From Burkholderia metallica (GTDB lineage Bacteria; Pseudomonadota; Gammaproteobacteria; Burkholderiales; Burkholderiaceae), in assembly GCF_902832845.1 (NCBI RefSeq), contig NZ_CADFDB010000003.1, forward strand, positions 310,001 to 374,000: a stretch of 64,000 nt of DNA, in the 5' to 3' direction. The position numbers were made by a program, and so were the translations under genes. A model generated the notes under the pieces. It was not told the DNA's origin. It did no database searches and saw only the letters and a list, made by a program, of their open reading frames with translations. Below, in pieces: positions 43,589-52,713 of this stretch; the stretch's first letter is position 1, and each line of letters opens with the position of its first letter.

Positions 43589-45541
43589 TTAGTCCTTCTT
43601 CACTTCCTTGAACTCGGCGTCGACGACGTCGTCGGCAGCCTGTTGCGCACCGCCCGCATGGGCCGCGCCTTCCGCTGCACCGGCCGCGCCGGCCGCACCC
43701 GCCTGCTGAGCCTGCATGTCGGCGTACATCTTCTCGCCGAGCTTCTGCGACACCTTGCCGAGCTCCTCGACCTTCGCGTCGATCGCAGCCTTGTCGGACG
43801 ACGTGTCCTTCAGCGCGTCCTCGAGCGACTTCAGCGCCGCTTCGATCGCTTCCTTCTCGCCCGCGTCCAGCTTGTCGCCGTACTCGGTCAGCGCCTTCTT
43901 TGTGCTGTGGACCAGCGCGTCGCCCTGGTTGCGCGAATCGGCCAGCTCGCGCAGCTTGTGGTCTTCCGCTGCGTTCGCTTCCGCGTCCTTGATCATCTGG
44001 TCGATTTCAGCCTCGGACAGACCCGAGTTCGCCTTGATCGTGATCTTGTTTTCCTTGCCGGTCGCCTTGTCCTTCGCGCCGACGTGCAGGATGCCGTTCG
44101 CGTCGATGTCGAAGGTCACTTCGATCTGCGGCACGCCGCGCGGTGCCGGCGGGATGCCTTCGAGGTTGAACTCGCCGAGCAGCTTGTTGCCCGCTGCCAT
44201 TTCGCGTTCGCCCTGGAACACCTTGATCGTCACGGCGCCCTGGTTGTCGTCGGCCGTCGAGTACACCTGAGCGTGCTTCGTCGGGATCGTCGTGTTCTTG
44301 TTGATCATCTTCGTCATCACGCCGCCGAGCGTCTCGATACCGAGCGACAGCGGGGTCACGTCGAGCAGCAGCACGTCCTTGCGGTCGCCCGACAGCACCT
44401 GGCCCTGGATCGCCGCGCCGACTGCGACGGCTTCGTCCGGGTTCACGTCACGGCGCGGATCCTTGCCGAAGAACTCCTTCACCTTCTCCATGACCTTCGG
44501 CATGCGGGTCTGGCCGCCGACCAGGATCACGTCGTCGATGTCCGACACCTTGACGCCTGCGTCCTTGATCGCGATACGGCACGGTTCGATCGTGCGCTCG
44601 ACGAGGTCTTCCACCAGCGCTTCCAGCTTCGCGCGGGTGATCTTCAGGTTCAAGTGCTTCGGGCCCGACGCGTCCGCCGTGATGTACGGCAGGTTGATTT
44701 CGGTCTGCTGGCCCGACGACAGCTCGATCTTCGCCTTTTCAGCGGCTTCCTTCAGGCGCTGCAGCGCGAGCACGTCCTTCGACAGGTCGACGCCCTGCTC
44801 CTTCTTGAACTCGCCGATGATGTAATCGATGATGCGCTGGTCGAAGTCTTCGCCGCCAAGGAACGTGTCGCCGTTGGTCGACAGCACTTCGAACTGCATT
44901 TCGCCGTCGACGTCCGCGATCTCGATGATCGACACGTCGAACGTACCGCCGCCGAGGTCATACACGGCGATCTTGCGGTCGCCCTTCTCGGCCTTGTCGA
45001 GGCCGAACGCGAGCGCGGCCGCGGTCGGCTCGTTGATGATCCGCTTGACTTCGAGGCCCGCGATGCGGCCGGCGTCCTTGGTCGCCTGGCGCTGGCTGTC
45101 GTTGAAGTACGCCGGCACCGTGATCACGGCTTCCGTGACCGGCTCGCCGAGGTAGTCTTCGGCCGTCTTCTTCATCTTGCGCAGCACTTCGGCCGACACC
45201 TGCGGCGGCGCGAGCTTTTCGCCGTGCGCTTCGACCCATGCATCGCCGTTGTCGGCCTTGATGATGCTGTACGGCATCAGGCCGATGTCCTTCTGGACTT
45301 CCTTCTCTTCGAAGCGGCGGCCGATCAGGCGCTTCACCGCGAACAGCGTGTTCTTCGGGTTCGTCACCGACTGACGCTTGGCCGGCGCGCCGACGAGCAC
45401 TTCGTTGTCGTCCATGTACGCGATGATCGACGGCGTGGTGCGGGCGCCTTCCGAGTTCTCGATGACCTTGACCTGGTTGCCTTCCATGATGGCGACGCAC
45501 GAGTTCGTGGTGCCGAGGTCAATACCGATGATCTTTCCCAT
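43589..45541 (-). CDS. dnaK: Chaperone protein DnaK (Hsp70)
   Basis: ATP-driven protein-folding chaperone. The 650-residue protein has the actin-like ATPase domain beginning [17 protein letters not shown], with the [17 protein letters not shown] and [13 protein letters not shown] motifs, a substrate-binding domain ([17 protein letters not shown] at its start), and an Ala/Gly-rich tail ending in EFKEVKKD, the expected C-terminus. It is the third gene of the heat-shock operon grpE-trx-dnaK-dnaJ. Confidence 0.99.
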   Translation of the reverse strand: MGKIIGIDLGTTNSCVAIMEGNQVKVIENSEGARTTPSIIAYMDDNEVLVGAPAKRQSVTNPKNTLFAVKRLIGRRFEEKEVQKDIGLMPYSIIKADNGDAWVEAHGEKLAPPQVSAEVLRKMKKTAEDYLGEPVTEAVITVPAYFNDSQRQATKDAGRIAGLEVKRIINEPTAAALAFGLDKAEKGDRKIAVYDLGGGTFDVSIIEIADVDGEMQFEVLSTNGDTFLGGEDFDQRIIDYIIGEFKKEQGVDLSKDVLALQRLKEAAEKAKIELSSGQQTEINLPYITADASGPKHLNLKITRAKLEALVEDLVERTIEPCRIAIKDAGVKVSDIDDVILVGGQTRMPKVMEKVKEFFGKDPRRDVNPDEAVAVGAAIQGQVLSGDRKDVLLLDVTPLSLGIETLGGVMTKMINKNTTIPTKHAQVYSTADDNQGAVTIKVFQGEREMAAGNKLLGEFNLEGIPPAPRGVPQIEVTFDIDANGILHVGAKDKATGKENKITIKANSGLSEAEIDQMIKDAEANAAEDHKLRELADSRNQGDALVHSTKKALTEYGDKLDAGEKEAIEAALKSLEDALKDTSSDKAAIDAKVEELGKVSQKLGEKMYADMQAQQAGAAGAAGAAEGAAHAGGAQQAADDVVDAEFKEVKKD

Positions 45542-45688
45542 TTTTTCCTAATCTCCAGAAATGCTTGTTTGCTGCGCAAAAACCCGCGTTTTGGGGCGGC
45601 TTTGCGCGCCAGAATTCAACTCTGTTCCCGAAATGCGTCCGGCCGGTCCGTTTTCAAGACCCGACGAGCGATGCGGATATTAAATTTT

Positions 45689-46141
45689 TCAATCGCTGCC
45701 GGCTAGCGGATCGCCGCCCGGCGGATCGCCGCCCGACGCGACGATTTTCGCGCGTGCCGCCGATACGGCTGCCTGGAACTGCGCGAGGCCATGCCAGCCC
45801 GTCGCGCGACCGAGCCGCTTGCCGCGATGGAAGAAGAACCACGCCGGCACACCGTGCAGCCCGAAGCGGCGCCCCAGCTGATGGTTTTCGTACACGTTGC
45901 AATGGAACCACTTCAGGCCCAGTGCGCGGATCGCATCGGGCTGCGCGAGCATCGCCTTCTTCGCGACCTCGCAGTTGAAGCAGTCGACGCCCCAGAAGAA
46001 CACCACCGCGAGCGCATCGCCGGCGCCGTCGATCGCCGCGTCGAACGTGCCGGCGTCCAGCGCCTGCATGTCGAACGCGCCCCAGAAGGTGACTTCCTTC
46101 GGAGCATCGAACGCGGCCGGATCGACGCCGGCGGGCAGCAT
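45689..46141 (-). CDS. Thioredoxin-fold protein in the heat-shock operon
   Basis: A 150-residue predicted disulfide-active protein. It has a thioredoxin-like core with FFWGVDCFNCEVAKKAML, where the CFNC pair is in the place of the thioredoxin CGPC, and a conserved cis-proline region in FGLHGVPAWFFFHRGKRL. No signal peptide is visible, so it probably works in the cytoplasm. It starts 10 bases after grpE and is followed by dnaK, so it should be co-induced by heat. Members at this place are known in Burkholderia but their role is unclear; a redox chaperone function is inference. Confidence 0.85.
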   Translation of the reverse strand: MLPAGVDPAAFDAPKEVTFWGAFDMQALDAGTFDAAIDGAGDALAVVFFWGVDCFNCEVAKKAMLAQPDAIRALGLKWFHCNVYENHQLGRRFGLHGVPAWFFFHRGKRLGRATGWHGLAQFQAAVSAARAKIVASGGDPPGGDPLAGSD

Positions 46142-46151
46142 CGCGACGGCC

Positions 46152-46697
46152 TTACTTCGGCTGGGCGACGGTGACGAGCGCCGGGCGCAGCACGCGGTCG
46201 GCGATCATGTAGCCCTTTTGCAGCACCGTGACGACGGTGTTCGGCTCCTGCTCGGCCGGCACCATCGAAATCGCCTGGTGCTGGTGCGGATCGAACTTCT
46301 CGCCGACCGGGTTCAGCGCGACGACGCGGCCCTTCTCGAGCGCGCTCGTGAGCTGGCGCAGCGTCAGCTCGACGCCTTCGCGCACCTTCGCGATGTCGCC
46401 GGACGTATCGTTGACGGCCGCTTCCAGACTGTCCAGCACGGGCAGCAGATGCTCCGCGAAGCTCTCGATCGCGAACTTGTGCGCCTTCGAGACGTCGTCC
46501 TGCGCACGGCGGCGGACGTTCTCGGTCTCGGCCTTCGCCCGCAGGAAGCTTTCCTGCAGCTCGGCGACCTTGGCCTGAGCCTCCGCGAGCGCCGCGTCGG
46601 CTGCGTCGGCGGCGGGGGCAGCGCCTTGCGCCGCCTGCTTCTCGCTGCCGATATCTTCGGCCGATTGGGTAGCCGGATTCTCTTGCGTGTTTTCCAT
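46152..46697 (-). CDS. grpE: Nucleotide exchange factor GrpE
   Basis: Releases ADP from DnaK to reset its cycle. The 181-residue protein has an acidic, Ala/Glu-rich N-terminus, a long dimeric helix (about 40-90: [20 protein letters not shown] region) and a C-terminal beta domain with [15 protein letters not shown] and the [14 protein letters not shown] ending. It is the first gene of the operon and lies downstream of a sigma-32 promoter. Confidence 0.98.
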   Translation of the reverse strand: MENTQENPATQSAEDIGSEKQAAQGAAPAADAADAALAEAQAKVAELQESFLRAKAETENVRRRAQDDVSKAHKFAIESFAEHLLPVLDSLEAAVNDTSGDIAKVREGVELTLRQLTSALEKGRVVALNPVGEKFDPHQHQAISMVPAEQEPNTVVTVLQKGYMIADRVLRPALVTVAQPK

Positions 46698-46779
46698 GTC
46701 GCTGAAAGTCGATTAGAGGTTGAAGCCAAATCGGCAACCGCCGAGCCGTATACCCGGCGGCACCGCACATTGCTGGTGC

Positions 46780-46807
46780 AAATAAGGGTGAAAACGACGA
46801 TTTCAAG
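46780..46807 (-). promoter_or_regulatory. Sigma-32 heat-shock promoter of the grpE operon
   Basis: Reading the minus strand, CTTGAAA (46807-46801) is followed after 12 bases by CCCTTATTT (46788-46780), close to the sigma-32 consensus CTTGAA and CCCATNT. The transcript would have a leader of about 75 bases before grpE. No CIRCE repeat is present. The rest of the 353-base gap between grpE and 47051 shows no gene. Confidence 0.82.
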
Positions 46808-47050
46808 GGGGTTATTCGTCGGCATTCGCCATTGCCGCGAAACAACCGCGCGCGGCACCGGTGCATTGCCCGCATAGTCCGCCGCAGGGGCGAAACAGGC
46901 GGTAACAACGCTTACCTGGCAAGTACTAGCTTGGCACAGGCCCGCTGCACTACACTCCATCCAGACGCCGGAAAAGCGTGTTTACCCCTAGCTGACCGTC
47001 GCCTGACATCCACCTGGCGCCGTTTTCACCCTTCTTTCGAGGGGAGTACC

Positions 47051-47212
47051 GTGAAACTGACCTTTGCGATATCGGTGGTCGCGCTGGTACTCATTGCCGG
47101 CACCACCACCATCTGCCTGTCTGGAGCCGTTACCGACCGCACGACCGAATACGGGAGCGCGCGGGCGACGTTCGACCAGATGTTCAGCTCCCACCAGAAA
47201 ATCTGTCGATGA
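47051..47212 (+). CDS. Small exported or membrane-anchored protein
   Basis: A 53-residue open frame starting at GTG with GGGGAG five bases upstream. Residues 1-25 are a basic start and a hydrophobic stretch (VVALVLIAGTTTICL) that could be a signal peptide or membrane anchor; the rest (TDRTTEYGSARATFDQMF) is hydrophilic. It resembles no family I know. Its last 29 bases overlap the end of hslR on the other strand. The good ribosome site and membrane pattern support it; the short length leaves doubt. Confidence 0.45.
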   Translation: MKLTFAISVVALVLIAGTTTICLSGAVTDRTTEYGSARATFDQMFSSHQKICR

Positions 47213-47591
47213 TGCGCCGGTCGCGCTTCGTAGGCCGGCCGTGCAATTCGGCCGCCGGCTCGCGATACGTGCGGCGGCGCTCCAGTTCGGCGAGCCGCGC
47301 GGCCCGCCCCGCTTCCGTTTCCTCGTAAAGCGTCTGCGCGACGCTCGCCGGCCCGCGCACGTCGCACACGCCAAGCACGGCAATGTGCCAGACGATGCCG
47401 TCGATCGCAATCTCGACCTCGTCGCCCACCCGCACGTCCTTGGCCGGCTTGACCGCCGCGCCGCCGATCTTCACGTGCCCCTTGTCGACCGCCTCGGTCG
47501 CGAGCGAACGCGTCTTGAAGAACCGGGCCGCCCACAGCCATTTGTCGATGCGCAGCTTCGCGCACGGATCGGTCGAAATCTTGTAGTTCAT
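47184..47591 (-). CDS. hslR: Heat-shock RNA-binding protein Hsp15 (S4 domain)
   Basis: Binds stalled 50S ribosomal subunits carrying nascent-chain tRNA and helps recycle them after heat stress. The 135-residue protein has an N-terminal S4 domain (LRIDKWLWAARFFKTRSLA, then VKIGGAAVKPAKDVRVGDEV) and a basic C-terminal tail (RPTKRDRRIIDRF), typical of Hsp15. It lies 66 bases after hemH on the same strand, next to the heat-shock operon. Confidence 0.92.
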   Translation of the reverse strand: MNYKISTDPCAKLRIDKWLWAARFFKTRSLATEAVDKGHVKIGGAAVKPAKDVRVGDEVEIAIDGIVWHIAVLGVCDVRGPASVAQTLYEETEAGRAARLAELERRRTYREPAAELHGRPTKRDRRIIDRFSGGS

Positions 47592-47657
47592 GTCAGTCTC
47601 CGCCGGGCCGCCTCAAGAGGGCTGACCGCCCGAAGAGCGCGCAAGGATCGTTTCATC

Positions 47658-48722
47658 TCAACTCACCGTTTCGGGCTGCACGGCCTTGACCGGCCAGCCC
47701 TGCAGATTCTCGGCGACGATCTCGCCGAGCGCGCCGATCCAGGCGGGCGCGCCGTTCAGGCACGGAATGCGGTGGAACGCCTTGCCGCCGCCGGCGAGGA
47801 ACTCGTCGCGCACTTCCATGCCGATCTCCTCGATCGTCTCCAGGCAGTCGGCCGTGAAACCGGGACAGAACACGTCGGCCCGCCGCACACCGGCCTCGCC
47901 GAACTCGCGCAGCGTGGGCGCGGTATAGGGCTGCAGCCATTCGGCCTTGCCGAAGCGCGACTGAAACGTCACGCGGCATTCGGTCGTCGACAGCCCGAGC
48001 GCGGCCATCAGCAGCGCGCCCGTCTGCTGGCACTGGTCGTGGTAGGGGTCGCCGAGGTCGAGCGTGCGCTTCGGCACGCCGTGAAAGCTCAGCACGAGCT
48101 TGTCGCCGGCCGCGAAGTCGGGCCGGCCATGCTGCGCCCAGTACTGGCGCACCTGCTCGGCCAGCGCGTGGATATAGGCCGGATGGTCGGCGTAGTGCCG
48201 CACCGTGCGCACCTCCGGCTGGTTGCGCATGCGCGCGAGCGCGTTGAATGCAGCGTCGAATGCGGTGGCCGTGGTCGACGCCGAGTATTGCGGATACATC
48301 GGCATCAGCAGCACGCGCTCGACGCCCGCGCGCTTGAACTGCGCGAGTGCGTGCGAAATGTTCGGGCTGCCGTAGCGCATCGCGTAGTCGACCGTCACGT
48401 GATAGCCGTTCGACGTGAGCAGGTGGCGCACGCTGTCGGTCTGGCGCTCGGTGTACACGCGCAGCGGCGAGCCCTCGGGCATCCAGACGGCCGCGTATTT
48501 CTTCGCGGACGCACGGCCGCGCAGCGGCAGGATCAACGTGCGCAGCAGCACCTGCCAGACGGCCTGCGGAATCTCGACGACGCGCGGATCCGACAGGAAT
48601 TCAGCCAGATAGCGGCGCACCGCGCGCGGCGTCGGAGCGTCGGGCGTGCCGAGATTGATCAGCAGCACACCGATGCGATGGGCGGCCGCGGTGCTCGAAG
48701 GCGGCTCAAGATCGAAACGCAT
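47658..48722 (-). CDS. hemH: Ferrochelatase
   Basis: Last step of haem synthesis: inserts ferrous iron into protoporphyrin IX, at the cytoplasmic membrane face. The 354-residue protein has [14 protein letters not shown] at the start, [13 protein letters not shown], the catalytic histidine in LSFHGVPKR, and [15 protein letters not shown], with [15 protein letters not shown] near the end. ATG 48722 is chosen because homology starts soon after; a start 42 bases earlier overlaps the probable -10 box at 48764-48769. Confidence 0.96.
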   Translation of the reverse strand: MRFDLEPPSSTAAAHRIGVLLINLGTPDAPTPRAVRRYLAEFLSDPRVVEIPQAVWQVLLRTLILPLRGRASAKKYAAVWMPEGSPLRVYTERQTDSVRHLLTSNGYHVTVDYAMRYGSPNISHALAQFKRAGVERVLLMPMYPQYSASTTATAFDAAFNALARMRNQPEVRTVRHYADHPAYIHALAEQVRQYWAQHGRPDFAAGDKLVLSFHGVPKRTLDLGDPYHDQCQQTGALLMAALGLSTTECRVTFQSRFGKAEWLQPYTAPTLREFGEAGVRRADVFCPGFTADCLETIEEIGMEVRDEFLAGGGKAFHRIPCLNGAPAWIGALGEIVAENLQGWPVKAVQPETVS

Positions 48723-48763
48723 GGGCAAGAACGTGCTCGAGGCACGGGACCGGACGGCCCTCA

Positions 48764-48769
48764 ATTATA
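48764..48769 (-). promoter_or_regulatory. Consensus -10 box upstream of hemH
   Basis: A perfect TATAAT on the minus strand lies 41 bases before the hemH ATG. The matching -35 position has only a weak match (CCGACC). Confidence 0.5.
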
Positions 48770-48869
48770 GCGGGCCGCCTCGCGGTGGTCGGCTGGCCGT
48801 TCGGCCGACTGTCGGGATGCACGCCGCCGCGGCACGATGGCGGTGCGGGATCGGGCTGGCGGCGGCAGG

Positions 48870-49892
48870 CTACTGCTGGCTCAGCGTGAGCGACAGCAGG
48901 CGCGCGGTGATGTCGACGATCGGTATCACGCGGTTGTACGCCATGCGGGTCGGGCCGATCACGCCGAGCGTGCCGACGATCTGCCCGTTCACCTCGTAAG
49001 GCGCGGTCACGACACTCATTTCCTCGATCGGCACGAGCGTCGATTCACCGCCGATGAAAATCTGCACGCCCTGGGCGTGGCTCGACACGTCGAGCAGTTG
49101 CAGGAAGCCCGTCTTTTGGTCGAATACGTCGAACAGCTTGCGCAGCCGCGCCATGTCGGAAGAGAGATCCGCCACCTCGAGCAGGTTGCGTTCGCCGGAA
49201 ATCAGCACGGTGTCCTCGGTGTCGGGCACCTCGGTGCTAGCCGTCACGGCCGCGTGCATCAGCGCGGTCATGTCGCCGCGCAACTGGTCGATCTCGTCGC
49301 GCAGGCGGCGGCGCACCTCGTCGAACGACAGTCCGGCGAAATGCGCGTTGATGTAATTGGACGCTTCGGTCAGTTGCGACGGCGAGTAGTCGCGCGGCGT
49401 CGCGAGCATCCGGTTCTGCACGTCGCCCTCGGGCGTGACGATGATCAGCAGGATGCGCTTGTCCGACAACCGCATGAACTCGATCTGCTTGAACACGTGG
49501 CTGCGGCGCGGCGTCAGTACGACGCCCGCGAACTGCGACAGGTTCGACAGCACGCTCGCGGCAGCCGCCACGACGCGCTGCTGCGGCTCGCCGGCCTGCA
49601 GCGTGTTCTGCACCTGCCGCGCGACGGCCTCGGCGTCGATCGGCGCCTCGACCGTCAGCATCGTGTCGACGAACAGCCGGTAGCCGCGCGGCGTCGGCAC
49701 GCGGCCGGCCGACGTGTGCGGGCTCGATACGAGGCCGAGCTCCTCCAGGTCGGACATCACGTTGCGGATCGTCGCCGGGCTCAGCTCGAGCCCGGAGTAA
49801 CGGGACAACGTGCGCGATCCGACTGGCTGACCGTCGGCGATATACCGTTCGATCAGGGTTTTCAGGAGGGTTCGTGCGCGAGGATCTAGCAT
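48870..49892 (-). CDS. hrcA: Heat-inducible transcription repressor HrcA
   Basis: Represses chaperone genes, classically groESL, by binding CIRCE; GroEL keeps it active. The 340-residue protein has an N-terminal winged helix ([55 protein letters not shown]) and a GAF-like dimerisation half. ATG 49892 is chosen from homology; 30 earlier in-frame codons are unlike HrcA. No CIRCE element was found in this window, so its targets here are elsewhere, and the grpE operon appears to be under sigma-32. It is divergent from nadK. Confidence 0.96.
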   Translation of the reverse strand: MLDPRARTLLKTLIERYIADGQPVGSRTLSRYSGLELSPATIRNVMSDLEELGLVSSPHTSAGRVPTPRGYRLFVDTMLTVEAPIDAEAVARQVQNTLQAGEPQQRVVAAAASVLSNLSQFAGVVLTPRRSHVFKQIEFMRLSDKRILLIIVTPEGDVQNRMLATPRDYSPSQLTEASNYINAHFAGLSFDEVRRRLRDEIDQLRGDMTALMHAAVTASTEVPDTEDTVLISGERNLLEVADLSSDMARLRKLFDVFDQKTGFLQLLDVSSHAQGVQIFIGGESTLVPIEEMSVVTAPYEVNGQIVGTLGVIGPTRMAYNRVIPIVDITARLLSLTLSQQ

Positions 49893-50008
49893 GGTGGAAA
49901 ATTCTAGCGCAACCGCGCGGGCGCGGCGAGTGGCGTCGGCAACCATTGCGCGGGCCGGCCCGATCCGGCCCCGCCCGCGCACAGCCGGTTCTTTTCGTCA
50001 ACGAGCTA

Positions 50009-50017
50009 TGGTGTAAT
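50009..50017 (+). promoter_or_regulatory. Extended -10 box directly before nadK
   Basis: TGGTGTAAT, a TGn-type extended -10, ends 6 bases before the nadK ATG. Transcription would be expected to start at the A of the start codon, giving a leaderless mRNA. The -35 area has only TTCTTT. Confidence 0.45.
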
Positions 50018-50023
50018 GCCGGC

Positions 50024-50926
50024 ATGAAAACCGGTAATCAGTTCAACACTGTCGCGCTCGTCGGCCGGAGCAACACGCCCAACATCGCCGAGCCGCTCGC
50101 CACGCTGGCCGCCTGCATCGCCAAACGGGGCTTCGAGGTCGTCTTCGAAGCCGAGACCGCGCGCGAGATCGGCATCGACGGCTACCCGGCGCTGACCCCG
50201 GCCGAAATCGGGGCGCGCGCCGACGTGGCGGTCGTGCTGGGCGGCGACGGCACGATGCTCGGCATCGGCCGCCAGCTCGCGCCGTACAAGACACCGCTGA
50301 TCGGGATCAACCACGGGCGGCTCGGCTTCATCACCGATATCGCGGCGGCCGACATGCAGGCGCTCGTGCCGGTGATCCTGTCGGGCAAGTTCGAGCGCGA
50401 GGAGCGCTCGCTGCTCGAGGCCCGGATCATGCGCGACGGCGAACCGATCTACCATGCGCTCGCGTTCAACGACGTCGTCGTGAACCGCAGCGGCTTCTCC
50501 GGCATGGTCGAGCTGCGCGCGTCGGTCGACGGCCGGTACATGTACAACCAGCGTTCGGACGGCCTGATCGTCGCCACGCCCACCGGTTCGACCGCGTATG
50601 CGCTGTCGTCCGCCGGCCCGATCCTCCATCCGCAGCTGCAGGGCGTCGTGCTCGTGCCGATCGCGCCGCACGCGCTGTCGAACCGGCCGATCGTGCTGCC
50701 CGACGATTCGAAAATCGCGATCCAGATCGTCGGCGGGCGCGACGTCAACGTGAACTTCGACATGCAGTCGTTCACCGCGCTCGAACTGAACGACACGATC
50801 GAGGTGCGCCGCTCGAAGCACACGGTGCCGTTCCTGCACCCGATCGGCTACAGCTACTATGCAACGCTGCGCAAGAAGCTGCACTGGAACGAACACGCCT
50901 CGAACGAAGACGACAAGGCGTCCTGA
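50024..50926 (+). CDS. nadK: NAD kinase
   Basis: Phosphorylates NAD to NADP. The 300-residue protein has the catalytic [11 protein letters not shown] motif, the [12 protein letters not shown] stretch, and the diacylglycerol-kinase-like [21 protein letters not shown] motif. ATG 50024 is chosen because it follows the probable promoter and matches family length; the frame is open 150 bases further upstream with no homology. recN follows after 19 bases, the usual proteobacterial order. Confidence 0.97.
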   Translation: MKTGNQFNTVALVGRSNTPNIAEPLATLAACIAKRGFEVVFEAETAREIGIDGYPALTPAEIGARADVAVVLGGDGTMLGIGRQLAPYKTPLIGINHGRLGFITDIAAADMQALVPVILSGKFEREERSLLEARIMRDGEPIYHALAFNDVVVNRSGFSGMVELRASVDGRYMYNQRSDGLIVATPTGSTAYALSSAGPILHPQLQGVVLVPIAPHALSNRPIVLPDDSKIAIQIVGGRDVNVNFDMQSFTALELNDTIEVRRSKHTVPFLHPIGYSYYATLRKKLHWNEHASNEDDKAS

Positions 50927-50945
50927 CGCCGCTCCGCCCGACATC

Positions 50946-52595
50946 ATGCTCCGCCACCTCTCGATCCGCGACTTCGTCATCGTCGCCGCGCTCGATCTCG
51001 AATTCGACAGCGGCTTTTCCGTCTTTTCCGGCGAGACCGGCGCCGGAAAATCGATCCTGATCGACGCCCTCGCCCTCGCGCTCGGCGAACGTGCCGACGC
51101 GAGCGTCGTGCGCACCGGCTGCAGCCGCGCCGACATCACCGCCGAATTCACGCCGCACGACCGCGTCGCGCGCTGGCTCGACGAGCATGCGTTCGACGCC
51201 GAGGACACCGTGATGCTGCGCCGCGTGATCGACGCGAACGGCCGGTCGCGCGCGTTCATCAACGGCACCAGCGCGACGCTCGCGCAACTGCGCGAACTCG
51301 GCGAAATGCTCGTCGACATCCACGGCCAGCATGCGCACCAGCTGCTGATGCGGCCCGACGCGCAGCGCGAGCTGTTCGACACGCACGCGGGGCTCGTCGC
51401 CGACGCGGCGAACGTCGCACGCGCATGGCGCGTGTGGCGCGACGCGACGCAGGCGATCGACGCCGCGAAGGCGCACGAGCGCGAACTGCAGCTCGAACGC
51501 GAAAAGCTCGCATGGCAGCTCGCCGAGCTCGACAAGCTCGCGCCGCAGGCCGGCGAATGGGACGAAGTCAGCAACGAGCACAAGCGCCTGTCGCATTCGG
51601 CGAACCTGATCGAAGGCGTGCGCGGTGCGCTCAACGCGCTCTCCGAGTCCGACGACGCGATGCTCGCGCAGCTCGGCACGATCGTGTCGAAGCTGCGCAG
51701 CCTCGCCGACTACGACGCGGCGCTCGGCGACGCGCTCGCGTCGCTCGAACCGGCCGAAATCCAGTTGCAGGAAGCCGTCTATTCGCTGTCGCACTATGTG
51801 CAGCGCATCGATCTCGATCCTGAACGGCTCGCGCAGGTCGAAACGCGGCTCGACGCGCTGCACTCGACCGCCCGCAAGTTCCGGCTGCCGCCCGACACGC
51901 TGCACGAAGAACACGCGGCACGCCGCGCGCAGCTCGCCGCGCTCGACGCGGCCGCCGATCTCGGCGCGCTCGAGGCGGTGCAGGCCAAGGCGCGGGAAGC
52001 CTACCTCGCCGACGCCAGACATCTGTCCAAGGCACGCACGCAAGCCGCCAAGGCGCTCGGCACGGCCGTCACGGCCGGCATGCAGGAGCTGTCGATGGCG
52101 GGCGGCAGTTTCGAAGTCGCGCTCGTGCCGCTCGCCGACGGCGGCCCACACGGGCTCGAGCAGGTCGAGTTCCGCGTGGCCGGGCACCCCGGCGTCCCGC
52201 TGCGGCCGCTCGCGAAGGTCGCATCGGGCGGCGAACTCGCGCGGATCAGCCTCGCGCTCGCGGTGATCGCGAGCGCGGCCAGCCCGACGCCGACGCTGAT
52301 CTTCGACGAAGTCGATACGGGAATCGGCGGCGGCGTCGCCGAAGTGGTCGGCCGCCTGCTGCACCAGCTCGGGCGCGATCGCCAGGTGCTGTGCGTGACG
52401 CACCTGCCGCAAGTCGCTGCACGCGGCGACCACCACTTCCAGGTCGCGAAAGGCGCCGACGATCGCGGCGGCACGGTGTCGACGGTCGTCGCGCTCGACC
52501 GGGCCAACCGGATCGAGGAAGTCGCGCGAATGCTCGGCGGGCTCGAAATCACGGCCACGACGCGCAAGCACGCGAAGGAAATGCTCGCGGCCTGA
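50946..52595 (+). CDS. recN: DNA repair protein RecN
   Basis: SMC-like ATPase in double-strand-break repair. The 549-residue protein has an N-terminal Walker A GETGAGKSILIDALALALG, a central coiled-coil part with DIHGQHAHQLLM, and a C-terminal half with the ABC signature ASGGELARISLAL, Walker B LIFDEVDTGIGG and a final CVTHLPQVAARGDHHF. ATG 50946 fits homology (MLRHLSIRDFVIV); the 29 codons before it overlap nadK. An intrinsic terminator follows. Confidence 0.97.
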   Translation: MLRHLSIRDFVIVAALDLEFDSGFSVFSGETGAGKSILIDALALALGERADASVVRTGCSRADITAEFTPHDRVARWLDEHAFDAEDTVMLRRVIDANGRSRAFINGTSATLAQLRELGEMLVDIHGQHAHQLLMRPDAQRELFDTHAGLVADAANVARAWRVWRDATQAIDAAKAHERELQLEREKLAWQLAELDKLAPQAGEWDEVSNEHKRLSHSANLIEGVRGALNALSESDDAMLAQLGTIVSKLRSLADYDAALGDALASLEPAEIQLQEAVYSLSHYVQRIDLDPERLAQVETRLDALHSTARKFRLPPDTLHEEHAARRAQLAALDAAADLGALEAVQAKAREAYLADARHLSKARTQAAKALGTAVTAGMQELSMAGGSFEVALVPLADGGPHGLEQVEFRVAGHPGVPLRPLAKVASGGELARISLALAVIASAASPTPTLIFDEVDTGIGGGVAEVVGRLLHQLGRDRQVLCVTHLPQVAARGDHHFQVAKGADDRGGTVSTVVALDRANRIEEVARMLGGLEITATTRKHAKEMLAA

Positions 52596-52629
52596 CGCCG
52601 GCCATCCGTTGATCCGTTGATCGAACGCG

Positions 52630-52657
52630 AAAAGACCGGCGCACGCGCCGGTCTTTT
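52630..52657. terminator. Bidirectional terminator of recN and glnE
   Basis: Bases 52630-52641 pair perfectly with 52646-52657 around a 4-base loop, with A residues on the left and T residues on the right. It lies between the ends of recN (plus) and glnE (minus). Confidence 0.88.
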
Positions 52658-52713
52658 TCCGAGCACGGCGGCACGATCGCGTCCGCCCTGCCGCACCAGA
52701 TCGAACGGCCGTT

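Noticed and set aside
42080-45706. Open frame of 1208 codons on the plus strand opposite dnaJ and dnaK
   Set aside because: Antisense to two highly conserved genes whose codon constraint creates the stop-free frame; composition is unlike a protein.
49893-50023. CIRCE element expected near hrcA
   Set aside because: No TTAGCACTC-N9-GAGTGCTAA-like repeat was found between hrcA and nadK or upstream of grpE and dnaK.
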